Origin: Rhizobium sp. ZPR4
GTDB lineage: Bacteria > Pseudomonadota > Alphaproteobacteria > Rhizobiales > Rhizobiaceae
Direction: 5' to 3'
Assembly (NCBI RefSeq): GCF_040215725.1
Contig: NZ_CP157969.1
Location: 496,001-560,000, forward strand
DNA: 64,000 nt
The translations under genes and the position numbers were made by a program. The notes beneath the pieces were generated by a model, which worked only from the letters and a program-made list of their open reading frames with translations, was not told where the DNA came from and did no database searches. Positions within the stretch are counted from its first letter, which is position 1; each line of letters starts with the position of its first letter. Shown in pieces: positions 7,856-16,705 of the stretch.

Positions 7856-9223
7856 ATGAAGAAAATCATCGGCCTTCTCTTTGCGGTCATTGTCATCATC
7901 GCCCTTGGCTTTGCGGGATGGTTGCTTCTTGGCCGCGATCCGACTTCGTTTGCCGGCGGCTCGACAGTAGCGCTCGACGATTACCGAGCAGGCACCGTGA
8001 GCGGTGTTCCGGCTCAACTTGCCAGCGCCGATAGTGTGAAGCGCGGCGAATATCTCGTCCATGCCGCGGACTGCCAGGCCTGTCACACGGCGCGCGGCGG
8101 CATTCCCTTTGCCGGCGGCTTCGCCTTCAACATGCCATTCGGCACCATCTATTCCACCAACATCACGCCGGACAGGGATACAGGCATCGGCAATTACACC
8201 GATGCTCAGTTCCTGGCGGCCGTGCATAAGGGCATCCGCGCCGACGGCGAGAAACTTTATCCGGCCATGCCCTATGCGTCCTACACCTATATGGCGGACG
8301 CCGATGTGCTGGCGATCAAGGCCTATCTCTTCACGCTGTCGCCGGCCCATGCGCCGGCGAAGCCCGACCAGCTTTCATGGCCCTTCGATCAGCGCGACCT
8401 GCTGTCGTTGTGGAGCGTTGCGTTCAACACAGACGAACGCTTTCGCCCCAATATAGGTCAGAGCCCGCAGTGGAATCGAGGGGCCTATCTTGCCGAAGCG
8501 CTCGGCCATTGCGGCGAGTGCCACACGCCGCGCAATCTTGCCTTTGCGCTCGACAATCACCGCAAATTCGCAGGTGCCGTTACCGCCGGCTGGCATGCCT
8601 ACAATATCAGCAGCGACAGGGATTCCGGCATCGGCGACTGGAGCGACGAGGATATCTATCTCTATCTTTCGACTGGCCACGCCAATGGGCATGGCGGTGC
8701 AGCCGGCCCGATGGGCGAAGCCACCGACGACAGCCTCAGCTATCTGGTGCCGGACGACGTGCATGACTTGGTGACCTATCTGCGCAGCATACCAGCCCAC
8801 GCAACCGACCTGCCGCGCACCGTCACCACGGCGGCGCCGGCATCACACAAGGAGGGCGTGGCGGATGTCGATCCGCGCGGCGAGAAGATCTTTGCCGGTG
8901 CATGCGCCAGCTGCCATGACTGGACCGGCGTGAGCCCGGTCACCGGCTATGCGACGCTCACCGGCGTGCGCGCCGTCAACGATCCCAGCGCCACCAACGT
9001 GGCGCAGACGGTCATCAACGGCGTTAACCGCACGACCGCTGAGGGCAGGATTTTCATGCCCGCCTTCGGTCAGGGGTATTCGGACGACGACATCGCAGCC
9101 GTCGCCAACTATGTGACCGCCCGTTTTGGTGCCGAAGGCGCGCATTTGACAGGAAAGGATGTGGCCAACCTGCGAAAGCAAGCGGCCCAGCAACCTCATC
9201 CCCCGGAGGCAAACAATGACTGA
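7856..9223 (+). CDS. Tri-haem c-type cytochrome, membrane-anchored electron acceptor
   Basis: I start at ATG 7856, two bases after the upstream stop, because it begins a clear membrane segment (MKKIIGLLFAVIVIIALGF). The frame is also open upstream inside the previous gene. The 455-aa product has three CXXCH haem sites: CQACH (73-77), CGECH (219-223) and CASCH (350-354). This is the alcohol/aldehyde dehydrogenase cytochrome subunit pattern: it takes electrons from the molybdenum enzyme at the periplasmic face and hands them to the respiratory chain. Its stop overlaps the next start by 8 bp (9216-9223), so the three subunits are co-translated. Confidence 0.92.
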   Translation: MKKIIGLLFAVIVIIALGFAGWLLLGRDPTSFAGGSTVALDDYRAGTVSGVPAQLASADSVKRGEYLVHAADCQACHTARGGIPFAGGFAFNMPFGTIYSTNITPDRDTGIGNYTDAQFLAAVHKGIRADGEKLYPAMPYASYTYMADADVLAIKAYLFTLSPAHAPAKPDQLSWPFDQRDLLSLWSVAFNTDERFRPNIGQSPQWNRGAYLAEALGHCGECHTPRNLAFALDNHRKFAGAVTAGWHAYNISSDRDSGIGDWSDEDIYLYLSTGHANGHGGAAGPMGEATDDSLSYLVPDDVHDLVTYLRSIPAHATDLPRTVTTAAPASHKEGVADVDPRGEKIFAGACASCHDWTGVSPVTGYATLTGVRAVNDPSATNVAQTVINGVNRTTAEGRIFMPAFGQGYSDDDIAAVANYVTARFGAEGAHLTGKDVANLRKQAAQQPHPPEANND

Positions 9224-11501
9224 CATCAGGTCTGATTTCGCCGAGTCCGATGCCTATCTTTCGGCGTTGATGCGCGAGGTTCGTTCACTGCCCGTGGGCA
9301 ACGCCGCGCCAAGCATGGGACGACGCAGTTTCTTCAAACTCGCCGGCGGCAGTGCTGCCGGGCTGATCCTGGGTTTTTATCTCGGCGACGAAGCATCCGC
9401 GGCCGAGGCGGCTGATGGCAAGGATCAGGCGATGAACGCGTTCATCCGCATCGCTCCGGACAACAGGATCACCATTTATTCCAAGTGTCCGGAGATCGGC
9501 CAGGGCATCAAGACCTCCTTCGGCGTCATCATTGCCGAAGAGCTTGATGCCGATTGGGCTCATGTCGTGATGGAGCAGGCCGACATCAACCCCAAGGTTT
9601 ACGGCAGCCAGGGCGCGGGCGGCTCGACCTCGATTCCACGCGCCTGGGACCAGTTGCGGCAGGCCGGCGCGAGTGCCAAGGCGATGCTGATCGCCGCGGC
9701 CGCCGAACAATGGGGGGTGGAGCCGCCGCAGATCACCGCGCAGGACTCGCTCTTGACCCATGCCGCCACCAGCAGGTCCGCAACCTATGGATCGCTGGCA
9801 GCCGCAGCGGCAAAAATGCCTGTGCCCGATCCTCGAAGCCTGAAGCTGAAGGCACGCTCCGAATATCGCCTGATCGGCCAGCGCTATCACGGCGTCGACG
9901 ATCCGAAGGTCGTCAGGGGCGAGCCGCTGTTCGGCATCGATGTCCAACGTCCCGGCATGGTCTATGCCAACTACACCAAATGCCCGGCAGCGGGCGGCAA
10001 GGTCAGATCCTTCAATGTCGACGAGATCAAGGCCGAGCGCGGCGTGCTCGATGCTTTTGCCCTGGATGGCACCGGCCAAGCGGTCGAAGTCATGCCGGGT
10101 GTTGCCATTATCGCCAGGGATACCTGGAGCGCTTTCCAGGCGAAGAACAAGCTGAAAGTGGACTGGGACCTAAGCGAAGCTTCGACGGATTCCACCTCGA
10201 AATTCGCAGCCGAGGCCAGGAAGCTCGCAGCACATTTTCCGGAAAAGCCTGATGAGGATGTCGGCGACGTGGACAAATCCTTTGGCAATGCCGCCAAGAC
10301 CGTCGAGGCTTACTACGAATATCCCTTCGCAGCCCATGTGCCGCTGGAGCCGATGAACACCACCGCACACTGGCATGACGGGGTAATGGAAATGTGGGTC
10401 CCCACCCAGCAGCCCGATCGTGGCTTGCCGGTGATTGCGAAGGCAGCCGGCATAGCGCAGGAAAAGATCGTGATGCACCAGACCCGCGTTGGCGGCGGTT
10501 TCGGGCGGCGGTTGGTCAACGACTATGCCTGCGAGGCAGCGGTCATCGCGCGGAAGGTCGACGCCCCGGTCAAGCTGCAATGGACCCGGGAAGATGACTT
10601 CGGACACGACTTCTACCGCCCGGCCGGTTACCATCAGTTCAAGGGCGCGATCGACAGAGATGGCGGCCTCGACGCCTGGCAGGAGCATTTCATTACCTTC
10701 ACCGCCGACGGCAAGAAGGAAGCAAGCGGCGCTGGCCTGACCGACAATCTGAAATATTCCATCAAGGCGCCCAACCTGCGCCGCGGCAAAACCATGCTCC
10801 CGCTGAAGATCCCGACCGGCGCCTGGCGGGCGCCGGGCGACAATGCCCAGGTCTTCGCCGCGCAGAGCTTCATGCACGAACTGTCGCTGGCGTCGGGCCG
10901 CGACCATGTCGAATTCCTCATCGCTGCCGTGAACCGCGACGTGCCTGAGCTTGCACCCAAGGACAGGAGTGTCAACTTCAGTCCGAGACGTGCCACCGAC
11001 GTGATCAGGATGTGCGCCGACAAGGCGGGTTGGGGCAGGAAGCTACCGAACGGCAGCGGTCTTGGTCTTGCGTGGTGCTATTCCCACGCCGGCCATGTCG
11101 CGCAGGCCGTCGAGCTTCGCGTCGATGCCAGGAAGCAGATCAAGATCGACCGGATTGTGGTGGTGCTGGATGTCGGACCGATCATTGACATGGCCGGCTC
11201 CGAAGCGCAGGCGCAGGGTGCGTCGACCGACGCCCTTTCCACCGCGATGGGCCTCAAGATCACCATCGAAAACGGCCAGATCGAGGAACAGAACTACAAC
11301 GCCTATCCGATCCTGCGTCTGCCCTTCGCGCCGATGACGATCGATGCCTATTTCATCCAGTCGGACAATCCGCCGACAGGCATGGGAGAACCCGCCTTCC
11401 CGGCATTAGCCCCTGCCCTCGGCAACGCCATATTTGCAGCAACGGGAGAGCGGGTACGCCGCCTGCCCTTGCGGGATCTGGGTTACTCGCTGGCGACCTG
11501 A
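9216..11501 (+). CDS. Molybdopterin-binding subunit of xanthine-oxidase-family dehydrogenase (IorB-like)
   Basis: ATG 9216 follows CCGGAGG by 8 nt; the frame is open further upstream but without a ribosome site. The 761-aa protein carries a twin-arginine signal near residue 30 (GRRSFFKLAGG), so it is exported folded. Molybdopterin motifs include RVGGGFGRR and PTGAWRAPG; the catalytic glutamate motif GMGEPAFPALAPALGNA is present near the C-terminus. It hydroxylates an aldehyde or heteroaromatic carbon using water and passes electrons to the Fe-S subunit. Order small subunit, cytochrome, large subunit matches periplasmic aldehyde and N-heterocycle dehydrogenases. No MobA-like or XdhC-like maturation gene is adjacent. 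Confidence 0.92.
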   Translation: MTDIRSDFAESDAYLSALMREVRSLPVGNAAPSMGRRSFFKLAGGSAAGLILGFYLGDEASAAEAADGKDQAMNAFIRIAPDNRITIYSKCPEIGQGIKTSFGVIIAEELDADWAHVVMEQADINPKVYGSQGAGGSTSIPRAWDQLRQAGASAKAMLIAAAAEQWGVEPPQITAQDSLLTHAATSRSATYGSLAAAAAKMPVPDPRSLKLKARSEYRLIGQRYHGVDDPKVVRGEPLFGIDVQRPGMVYANYTKCPAAGGKVRSFNVDEIKAERGVLDAFALDGTGQAVEVMPGVAIIARDTWSAFQAKNKLKVDWDLSEASTDSTSKFAAEARKLAAHFPEKPDEDVGDVDKSFGNAAKTVEAYYEYPFAAHVPLEPMNTTAHWHDGVMEMWVPTQQPDRGLPVIAKAAGIAQEKIVMHQTRVGGGFGRRLVNDYACEAAVIARKVDAPVKLQWTREDDFGHDFYRPAGYHQFKGAIDRDGGLDAWQEHFITFTADGKKEASGAGLTDNLKYSIKAPNLRRGKTMLPLKIPTGAWRAPGDNAQVFAAQSFMHELSLASGRDHVEFLIAAVNRDVPELAPKDRSVNFSPRRATDVIRMCADKAGWGRKLPNGSGLGLAWCYSHAGHVAQAVELRVDARKQIKIDRIVVVLDVGPIIDMAGSEAQAQGASTDALSTAMGLKITIENGQIEEQNYNAYPILRLPFAPMTIDAYFIQSDNPPTGMGEPAFPALAPALGNAIFAATGERVRRLPLRDLGYSLAT

Positions 11502-11943
11502 CATATTGCCTTCGCTCGGCCTCCATCGGCTTAGTTCATTTCTGATGATGTTCTCGCCCTTTGCACCGCAATCGACACGCAATCCACGGACATGAGGTAT
11601 CAATTATGGAGATTGGGCGTACGGTATACGGCTATCATGGCTATGCCTCAAACTCCTCAGCGGTTTCGCCGAGTGACACCTGGTCTCCAAGATTCTCAAT
11701 CAGTTGTTAGAAAAATTAATATCGCTGAATTCGGCAATCATACTATCGAATGCACCGCTCCTGAAAGCAGCCACAATGGTCGACTTCAGCCCAAATCGCT
11801 GTCATTGGGATGATTGCTCGGACAAGCTTGCCCTTGATATCCACGGGGCCGCTTGCCTTGTTTCAGTGGCGTATAAGCTGGACCGGAGACATATTGCCGA
11901 TTATTTTCCTGGTTGTCAGCGCCAAGGTTGGGAAAGTTAAAAC
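11502..11943 (+). other. Intergenic stretch with no recognisable gene
   Basis: These 442 bp follow the molybdenum hydroxylase operon. Two short plus-strand open frames (11592-11813, 11704-11940) have no recognisable domain, mixed codon use and no good ribosome site. I see no obvious terminator hairpin. The promoter of the next gene should lie in the AT-richer part after 11700. Confidence 0.4.
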
Positions 11944-12543
11944 ATGGTTTTCGAGAAATCGTGGGGCCTTTTTATCCGGATCCGGACGAATCTGTCGTTG
12001 CTGTCGGCTTTTATGGCTGCGATATGCGTGTCGTTCCCTGCGTACGGGATGGAAGATCAGGTCACCGGGCTGAAGATCGACCTCAGCAGCGATTTCATCG
12101 TCAAACCCGATTCCACCAAAAGCCCGACATACGATGTCCTCTTCGGGATCGACCCCGCGTCCGGTCAACCGCCTCATGTGGGAACCTCGAAGTACCTCTG
12201 CGGCGTCACATTTCGTGCCGCCCCGCAGAACGCCGGGTTCACCCAGGATCAGATCAATGAGATGATCAGGGGCGAGGAATGGAACCTGCAGGCCCGCAAG
12301 ACGCTGTCGGCCAACTTAACTCTGGAGACCGCGAATGCCTTCCATATCGATGGCATCAACGGAGTTGAGTTCACAGGCATCCCGAAAGTTGGCCCGGATC
12401 ACGAGAATGTCCGGCTGATGATGTCAATGCTTGAAACCCCCAAGGGCCGGACGACAGTCGTCTGCACCGCTACCAAAGCAAGTTTCGACGGTGTAATGCC
12501 AATGTTCCACACGATCCGTGACGGGGTCAGCCCTCCCCGCTAG
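11944..12543 (+). CDS. Putative exported protein, unknown function
   Basis: The 199-aa product starts with a basic then hydrophobic N-terminus (LSLLSAFMAAICVSFPAYG, ending near residue 35) that looks like a Sec signal peptide, so the mature part is probably periplasmic. The rest is soluble, with alternating charged and hydrophobic residues (VTGLKIDLSSDF; GVEFTGIPKVGPDHENVRL; TTVVCTATKASFDGVM). I recognise no family. It stands alone, with no gene close upstream on the same strand and a minus-strand toxin gene downstream. Codon use is normal for the window, so it is likely a real gene. Confidence 0.65.
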   Translation: MVFEKSWGLFIRIRTNLSLLSAFMAAICVSFPAYGMEDQVTGLKIDLSSDFIVKPDSTKSPTYDVLFGIDPASGQPPHVGTSKYLCGVTFRAAPQNAGFTQDQINEMIRGEEWNLQARKTLSANLTLETANAFHIDGINGVEFTGIPKVGPDHENVRLMMSMLETPKGRTTVVCTATKASFDGVMPMFHTIRDGVSPPR

Positions 12544-12603
12544 GCTCAGGAGGTTGATTTTCAGCTACAACGGGTTTCAGGCAATCCTACCTTCGTCGGA
12601 AGA

Positions 12604-12915
12604 TCATTCGTTCAGACGACCAGCCAATCGCTTCATGAGATCCATTCGCTCGTGAAAAATCGCCACGATCAGGGCAGGCGCATCCTCGCGAAGCAGACAA
12701 AAGACATAGTGGTGTTCACACCGCGCCATTCGTAACGCCGGATGAAGCGCGCTCATATCCTTGAAAGGACCTTTCCCCTCGGCAAGGTTCGCAATGCCTC
12801 GCTCCAAAGCCGAGATGTACCGGCGTACCTGAGCGGTACCCCATTGCGCATGTGTGTAGCGGATTACCGAACGTAGATCCGATTCCGCATCCGCGGTAAG
12901 AATGTAAGCCGTCAA
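12604..12915 (-). CDS. parE: RelE/ParE-family toxin
   Basis: The 103-aa protein has the ParE/RelE fold pattern: an N-terminal AYILTADAESDLRSVIRYTHAQWG helix pair, then ALERGIANLA, and a C-terminal strand HHYVFCLLREDAPALIVAIFHERMD. ParE-type members usually poison DNA gyrase and RelE-type members cleave mRNA; the sequence alone does not decide between them. The start overlaps the antitoxin stop by 4 bp (12912-12915), the standard antitoxin-first operon order. Length matches the family. The pair probably stabilises this accessory region. Confidence 0.82.
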   Translation of the reverse strand: MTAYILTADAESDLRSVIRYTHAQWGTAQVRRYISALERGIANLAEGKGPFKDMSALHPALRMARCEHHYVFCLLREDAPALIVAIFHERMDLMKRLAGRLNE

Positions 12916-13163
12916 GCACGATCCTCGGCAATCTCCTCATCGAGGATGTCACCTACGGTTTTAGTCGACAGTTTTCCGGCGAGCCCGTCATTGATGCGCG
13001 TATTCATCAATGTCTTCAATTCCTCCCAGGCTCGATCTCCATCTATGTCACCGGGAAAGAGGCGCTCGAGTGCATACTGCTTGATTGTCTTGCCCTGCAA
13101 AGCGGCCAGCGCCTTTAGGCTTTGATGTTGCTGATCCGTTATGTCGATCGTCAATCGGCTCAT
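12912..13163 (-). CDS. parD: ParD-like ribbon-helix-helix antitoxin
   Basis: The 83-aa protein begins MSRLTIDITDQQHQSLKAL, the beta strand plus helix of a ribbon-helix-helix DNA-binding domain. The acidic C-terminal tail (VGDILDEEIAEDRA) would wrap the toxin. It precedes and overlaps the toxin gene by 4 bp. Such antitoxins repress their own operon, and a matching symmetric operator lies just upstream (13191-13216). The name is by family resemblance. Confidence 0.8.
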   Translation of the reverse strand: MSRLTIDITDQQHQSLKALAALQGKTIKQYALERLFPGDIDGDRAWEELKTLMNTRINDGLAGKLSTKTVGDILDEEIAEDRA

Positions 13164-13190
13164 CTACGGTGCTCCTGAACTGAGAAAACC

Positions 13191-13216
13191 CACATTAGCA
13201 CATATGTGGGTATGTG
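13191..13216 (-). promoter_or_regulatory. Four-half-site operator of the toxin-antitoxin operon
   Basis: Two CACAT half-sites (13191-13195, 13199-13203) are mirrored by two ATGTG half-sites (13204-13208, 13212-13216). Each like pair is separated by 3 bp, giving a fully symmetric 26-bp element centred on the 10-bp palindrome CACATATGTG. It starts 28 bp upstream of the antitoxin ATG. This layout suits cooperative binding of two ribbon-helix-helix dimers and autoregulation. The symmetry is seen directly; the binding protein is inferred. Confidence 0.65.
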
Positions 13217-13680
13217 GCCACTGCCGCAATGTTTCTCGAAGATTGTTGCTGATGTCGCGACTGAGTTTCGGAGATCGCGCCGATTGCGATTTTGCACTAA
13301 CCCGTATGGACAAAGCTAATACCCTCTCCCGACGAAGGCGCGCCGTCAGCCATACCATCTCCCCTGCGGAGGACCGGCAGGTCTTGGTCCGGTGTGTGAG
13401 CCATGCGGCCAGCGGCTGAAACAGGAAGAGTTGCGTACCGAACTAAATCCCGCATATCGGCGAGAGCGGTGGGTCCGATGCGGAAGTAAATTGACGCACC
13501 GGAACACGAATGCCAACGCGTTGGCACCATCTGAATTCTGCTAGAAAGTTCGGGCATCACATTGAGGCGTGTTCGGCCGGATCGCGCCAGAAGCGGACAT
13601 TATCCTCCGATTGTCTTTCATCTTCCGTTGGCTAAACTTTGTCTTCCATCGTTCCTCTTCGGAAACAGCAGCGAACCGTT
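13217..13680. other. Intergenic stretch with no recognisable gene
   Basis: This 464-bp gap lies between the toxin-antitoxin operator and the broken acetyltransferase gene. Open frames on both strands are short and show no domain. Codon use looks non-coding. It may be decayed sequence. Confidence 0.4.
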
Positions 13681-14169
13681 ATGTCCACGATCCGACCAGC
13701 AGCTTCAGGAGACGAGGAGCCAATCGTTCACCTTTGGCATCAAGGGTGGCATGATGCTCATGCCGAACTTGTTCCCCAAGAGGTTCTAGCCTATCGAACG
13801 GAACGTCACTTCCTTATCTGGCTGAAAGAAGCGCCGGATAGGTTTTAAGTTGTTCGATCCGGGAAGGATCTTATTGGTTTCGTTTCTTTGAAAGGCATCG
13901 AGGTCGTCAAGCTCTACGTTGGCCGAGGCGCTCGGGGAACTGGCGTGGCATCTGCTTTATTGAGCTTTGCGGAGCGGGCTTTGCGCCAAGATGGTGTGGT
14001 TGAGGCGGAGCTTTTTTGCACAGCGGGTAACGCCCGAGCTGAAAGTTTTTACCTGCGGCAAGGCTGGACCCTTGTCGATACGTTTAACGATGCGCTCTGG
14101 ATTCCGGCTGCTATCGGCCAAAAGTTCGTCGTTTCAACTCATCGCTATCGGAAAAAGTTAAGCGACTAG
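13681..14169 (+). pseudogene. GNAT-family N-acetyltransferase interrupted by one in-frame stop
   Basis: From ATG 13681 the frame reads an N-terminal GNAT half (STIRPAASGDEEPIVHLWHQG... up to APDRF), meets TAA at 13846-13848, then continues in the same frame. After the stop comes VVRSGKDLIGFVSLKG, then the acetyl-CoA loop GRGARGTGVASALL and the C-terminal NARAESFYLRQGW, ending at 14169. Without the stop it would be a full-length ~162-aa acetyltransferase. A single base change (for example from AAA, CAA or GAA) would explain it. The downstream half has an ATG at 13888 but would lack the first strands. It is most likely a recent pseudogene, unless the stop is a sequence error. Confidence 0.75.
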
Positions 14170-14538
14170 CCTTGTCTGCTTCGGGATGCCTTCTGTTCGG
14201 CAAACCTTAGCTGGAAGGTTTCGATCGCATTGCGCGCCAACCCTTGGCTTGCAAGCCCTTCTTCGAAGACCATTTCTCAATAAACCTGTCATTGATACAT
14301 GCTCCATGAGTTCGAGAGGCTCTGCCGAATAGACTTGCGTCTCCGCTATCCATCGAACATTGCAATATCGACCCAAAGATTTACAACTATTCATTGAATA
14401 TGCGAATTGATTATTTGTATTGATGAACAATTGATGCCTTGCTCTTGAAAAATGGCGCTGCAGCAGTTGCCTGCGCTTACCTCCGCTATACCTTGTCGAC
14501 GAATATGGACGCCCGTCGTCATGGAGGAGAGCATCATC
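14170..14538. other. AT-rich intergenic region, no gene recognised
   Basis: The 369 bp include a distinctly AT-rich segment (about 14385-14440) that probably carries the promoter of the small gene at 14539. A minus-strand open frame (14158-14643) has no recognisable content and runs through the ribosome site of the next gene, so I do not call it. Confidence 0.35.
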
Positions 14539-14754
14539 ATGCCAGGTAAACAATGGTTGATCGATCTTGCAGATCAATCGAAGCGGCAGTGCCACGAGCA
14601 ACTCCGTCAGAAAATCGATACAGCCGTGCAAGAGCTCCTGCAAGGCGGGTGGGAGCCTCAGTGCATAGCGGAAACGCTGCTCGAAATCGCCGACAACTAT
14701 TTCGACACAGTCATTGGTGACATGGAGATGACGCCTTCGACATCATTGCATTGA
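14539..14754 (+). CDS. Small hypothetical protein, 71 aa
   Basis: I chose ATG 14539, preceded by GGAGGAG about 9 nt upstream; earlier in-frame ATGs (14452, 14521) lack such a site. The 71-aa product (MPGKQWLIDLADQSKRQCHE...) is predicted helical and charged, with a conserved-looking core EPQCIAETLLEIADNYFDTV. I recognise no domain. It converges with the ThDP enzyme gene, with only 25 bp between stops. Its function is unknown. Confidence 0.6.
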   Translation: MPGKQWLIDLADQSKRQCHEQLRQKIDTAVQELLQGGWEPQCIAETLLEIADNYFDTVIGDMEMTPSTSLH

Positions 14755-14779
14755 TCTGACATCGACGCTTCGTGTGGCG

Positions 14780-16555
14780 CTACAGGTTATTAGCCCGCGG
14801 ATTTTGTCCCACCACCTGCTCTGCATCTACGGGAACCTCAACCAGGATGGATGGGTGACTGGGGCTGTAGCTTTCGTGCATGATCTCGGCGAGATTGCTC
14901 AGATCCGGCATCAGCTTGCGGCTTGACCAGCCGCATGCGCGTGCCATCGATCCAAAGTCGATGCGGTGCAGATCGCTGTGGTAGCGGGTGGATGAATAGT
15001 CGGGAATGACCACGGGCAGGCCCTGCACCATGATGCCGAGTGCGCCATTGTCCAGCACGAACAGGACGATTCCCAATGATCGCGCTTCGGCCAGACAACC
15101 CGCAATCAGCCGGAAGCATCCATCGCCCGTAAAAGCGAAGACCGTCGCGTCCGGTTTCGCAAGCTTTGCGCCGATTGCCGCGCCGAATGCTCCGCCCATT
15201 GCGGAACCGCGATAAAGCGAATGGAAGCGGACGTTCGGATGCGGGCGCTGCGTGACATATTGACGATCTTTGTAGGCAAGGCATACATCGTCGAATGCAA
15301 TGCTTCCCGGTTGCCAATGACGATCAAGTTCCTGATAAAATCGGGCGATATCGATTGTCCCAGGACGTGGCGGCATGATCTCGCGATCATTGAGATCAGC
15401 CACGAAAGCCGGTGCTGGGGGGCGCGGCAGCCGAAGATCCTCGAGCCGGCCGATCGCTTCGCTTAGAACCTGATCGATCGGCCCCCGCACGTCGAAATAG
15501 TCGCCGCGCACGCGATGCCGAAATTCGCCTCCAACGCTGCCATATGGGTCGGCCAGGTTGGTGAAATTCCATGTCGTATGGGCGGGTATGTCAGAAAAAT
15601 TAAGCGTATATTCGTCAGGGCAGAACCCGAGGGTAATGACGATATCGTCAGGGCCGAGACTTCTCCAGAGCTGCATTGCGCGATCATTGCCGCCAAAGCC
15701 CAGATAGCCGAAACCGAAGCTATTGTCGCGCGCTACCGCATTCGCCCCGTTTATGCTCCAGACGATCGGTGCCTGTAACACCTTGCACAAACGTTTGGTG
15801 AGGGCAGGCATGTACGGATACATGGCCGCCTCTTCGCCAGCGAGCACGATCACCCGACGGCCAGCCGCTTGCTGCGGGAATTCGGTCAGAAAATGGGCGA
15901 GCGCCCCATGGTCGATCCTGTTCGGTCTATGAGCGTAGTCAGCGCGCCAAGCCATATGGACCGGCTCAGGCACCGTCTTTCCAAGTGCCTCCGGCGGCAT
16001 CAGAAGTGCGATAGGCGAGCCCTGATCGAGATGTTTGCGAGCCTGCTCAAGTTGTTCTCCGATATGATCTGGATCATTCAGGACGAATGTGCCTGATGGT
16101 AGCTCGGCCTTCAACTGAGCCACGACGTCGGCACCCTCCGGGCTCGTGTCCTGCAGCGGTGCACGGTATCGCGTATCTGCCGGACTGAGAGGAATGAGGT
16201 AGATTGCGGGAATATTATGTAATTTCGCATCACTCAGACCACAAGTCAGCAGCCGTGTCGCGGCTCCCGTCGTTGCAATGGCTGCGCTGATTTTCCCGCT
16301 CGCCAGATAGTATCCCAACGGAATGAAGCCGGCGACATACTCTCCGATATTGAAGAAAACCGGGAATTCGGCACCGTCCTCGAGGGAGACCATCGGCTCG
16401 AGATGTTTGAGCAAATGGATGACCCCTCCCCCCGTGACGCCGGCATAGTGACGCACATGCCAGGTCGCTAGCGTGTCGATCAGGAATTCATACCCTGTTT
16501 TCGGCTTGGTTACTCGAACATCGCCTGCCGTTTCGACTGCAAGATTCACCGTCAT
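14780..16555 (-). CDS. Thiamine-diphosphate-dependent 2-oxo-acid decarboxylase-like enzyme
   Basis: The 591-aa protein has the full three-domain ThDP architecture. The N-terminal pyrimidine domain contains a conserved glutamate region (FFNIGEYVAGFIPLGYYLASG). A middle domain includes VIVLAGEEAA. The C-terminal cofactor domain has the GDG...N motif: GDGCFRLIAG through VLFVLDNGALG. A GGAGAAG site precedes ATG 16555. Such enzymes decarboxylate or ligate 2-oxo acids (pyruvate, indolepyruvate, branched-chain or phosphonopyruvate types). The neighbouring isopropylmalate-synthase-like gene, 150 bp upstream on the same strand, suggests the substrate is an elongated 2-oxo acid. The exact reaction cannot be read. 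Confidence 0.82.
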   Translation of the reverse strand: MTVNLAVETAGDVRVTKPKTGYEFLIDTLATWHVRHYAGVTGGGVIHLLKHLEPMVSLEDGAEFPVFFNIGEYVAGFIPLGYYLASGKISAAIATTGAATRLLTCGLSDAKLHNIPAIYLIPLSPADTRYRAPLQDTSPEGADVVAQLKAELPSGTFVLNDPDHIGEQLEQARKHLDQGSPIALLMPPEALGKTVPEPVHMAWRADYAHRPNRIDHGALAHFLTEFPQQAAGRRVIVLAGEEAAMYPYMPALTKRLCKVLQAPIVWSINGANAVARDNSFGFGYLGFGGNDRAMQLWRSLGPDDIVITLGFCPDEYTLNFSDIPAHTTWNFTNLADPYGSVGGEFRHRVRGDYFDVRGPIDQVLSEAIGRLEDLRLPRPPAPAFVADLNDREIMPPRPGTIDIARFYQELDRHWQPGSIAFDDVCLAYKDRQYVTQRPHPNVRFHSLYRGSAMGGAFGAAIGAKLAKPDATVFAFTGDGCFRLIAGCLAEARSLGIVLFVLDNGALGIMVQGLPVVIPDYSSTRYHSDLHRIDFGSMARACGWSSRKLMPDLSNLAEIMHESYSPSHPSILVEVPVDAEQVVGQNPRANNL

Positions 16556-16705
16556 TTGCTCGCTTCTCCGCTATGACCTTCATTCCTGAATGCTGCCCTG
16601 AATGCTGCAAAGTATTGACGCGCATTTCCCCGGAGCCGGCCCAGGCCCCGAACAGGCGCGGTTCCGACACACTGCCGATCCCGATTGCATGTTCTGGAAG
16701 CAGAA

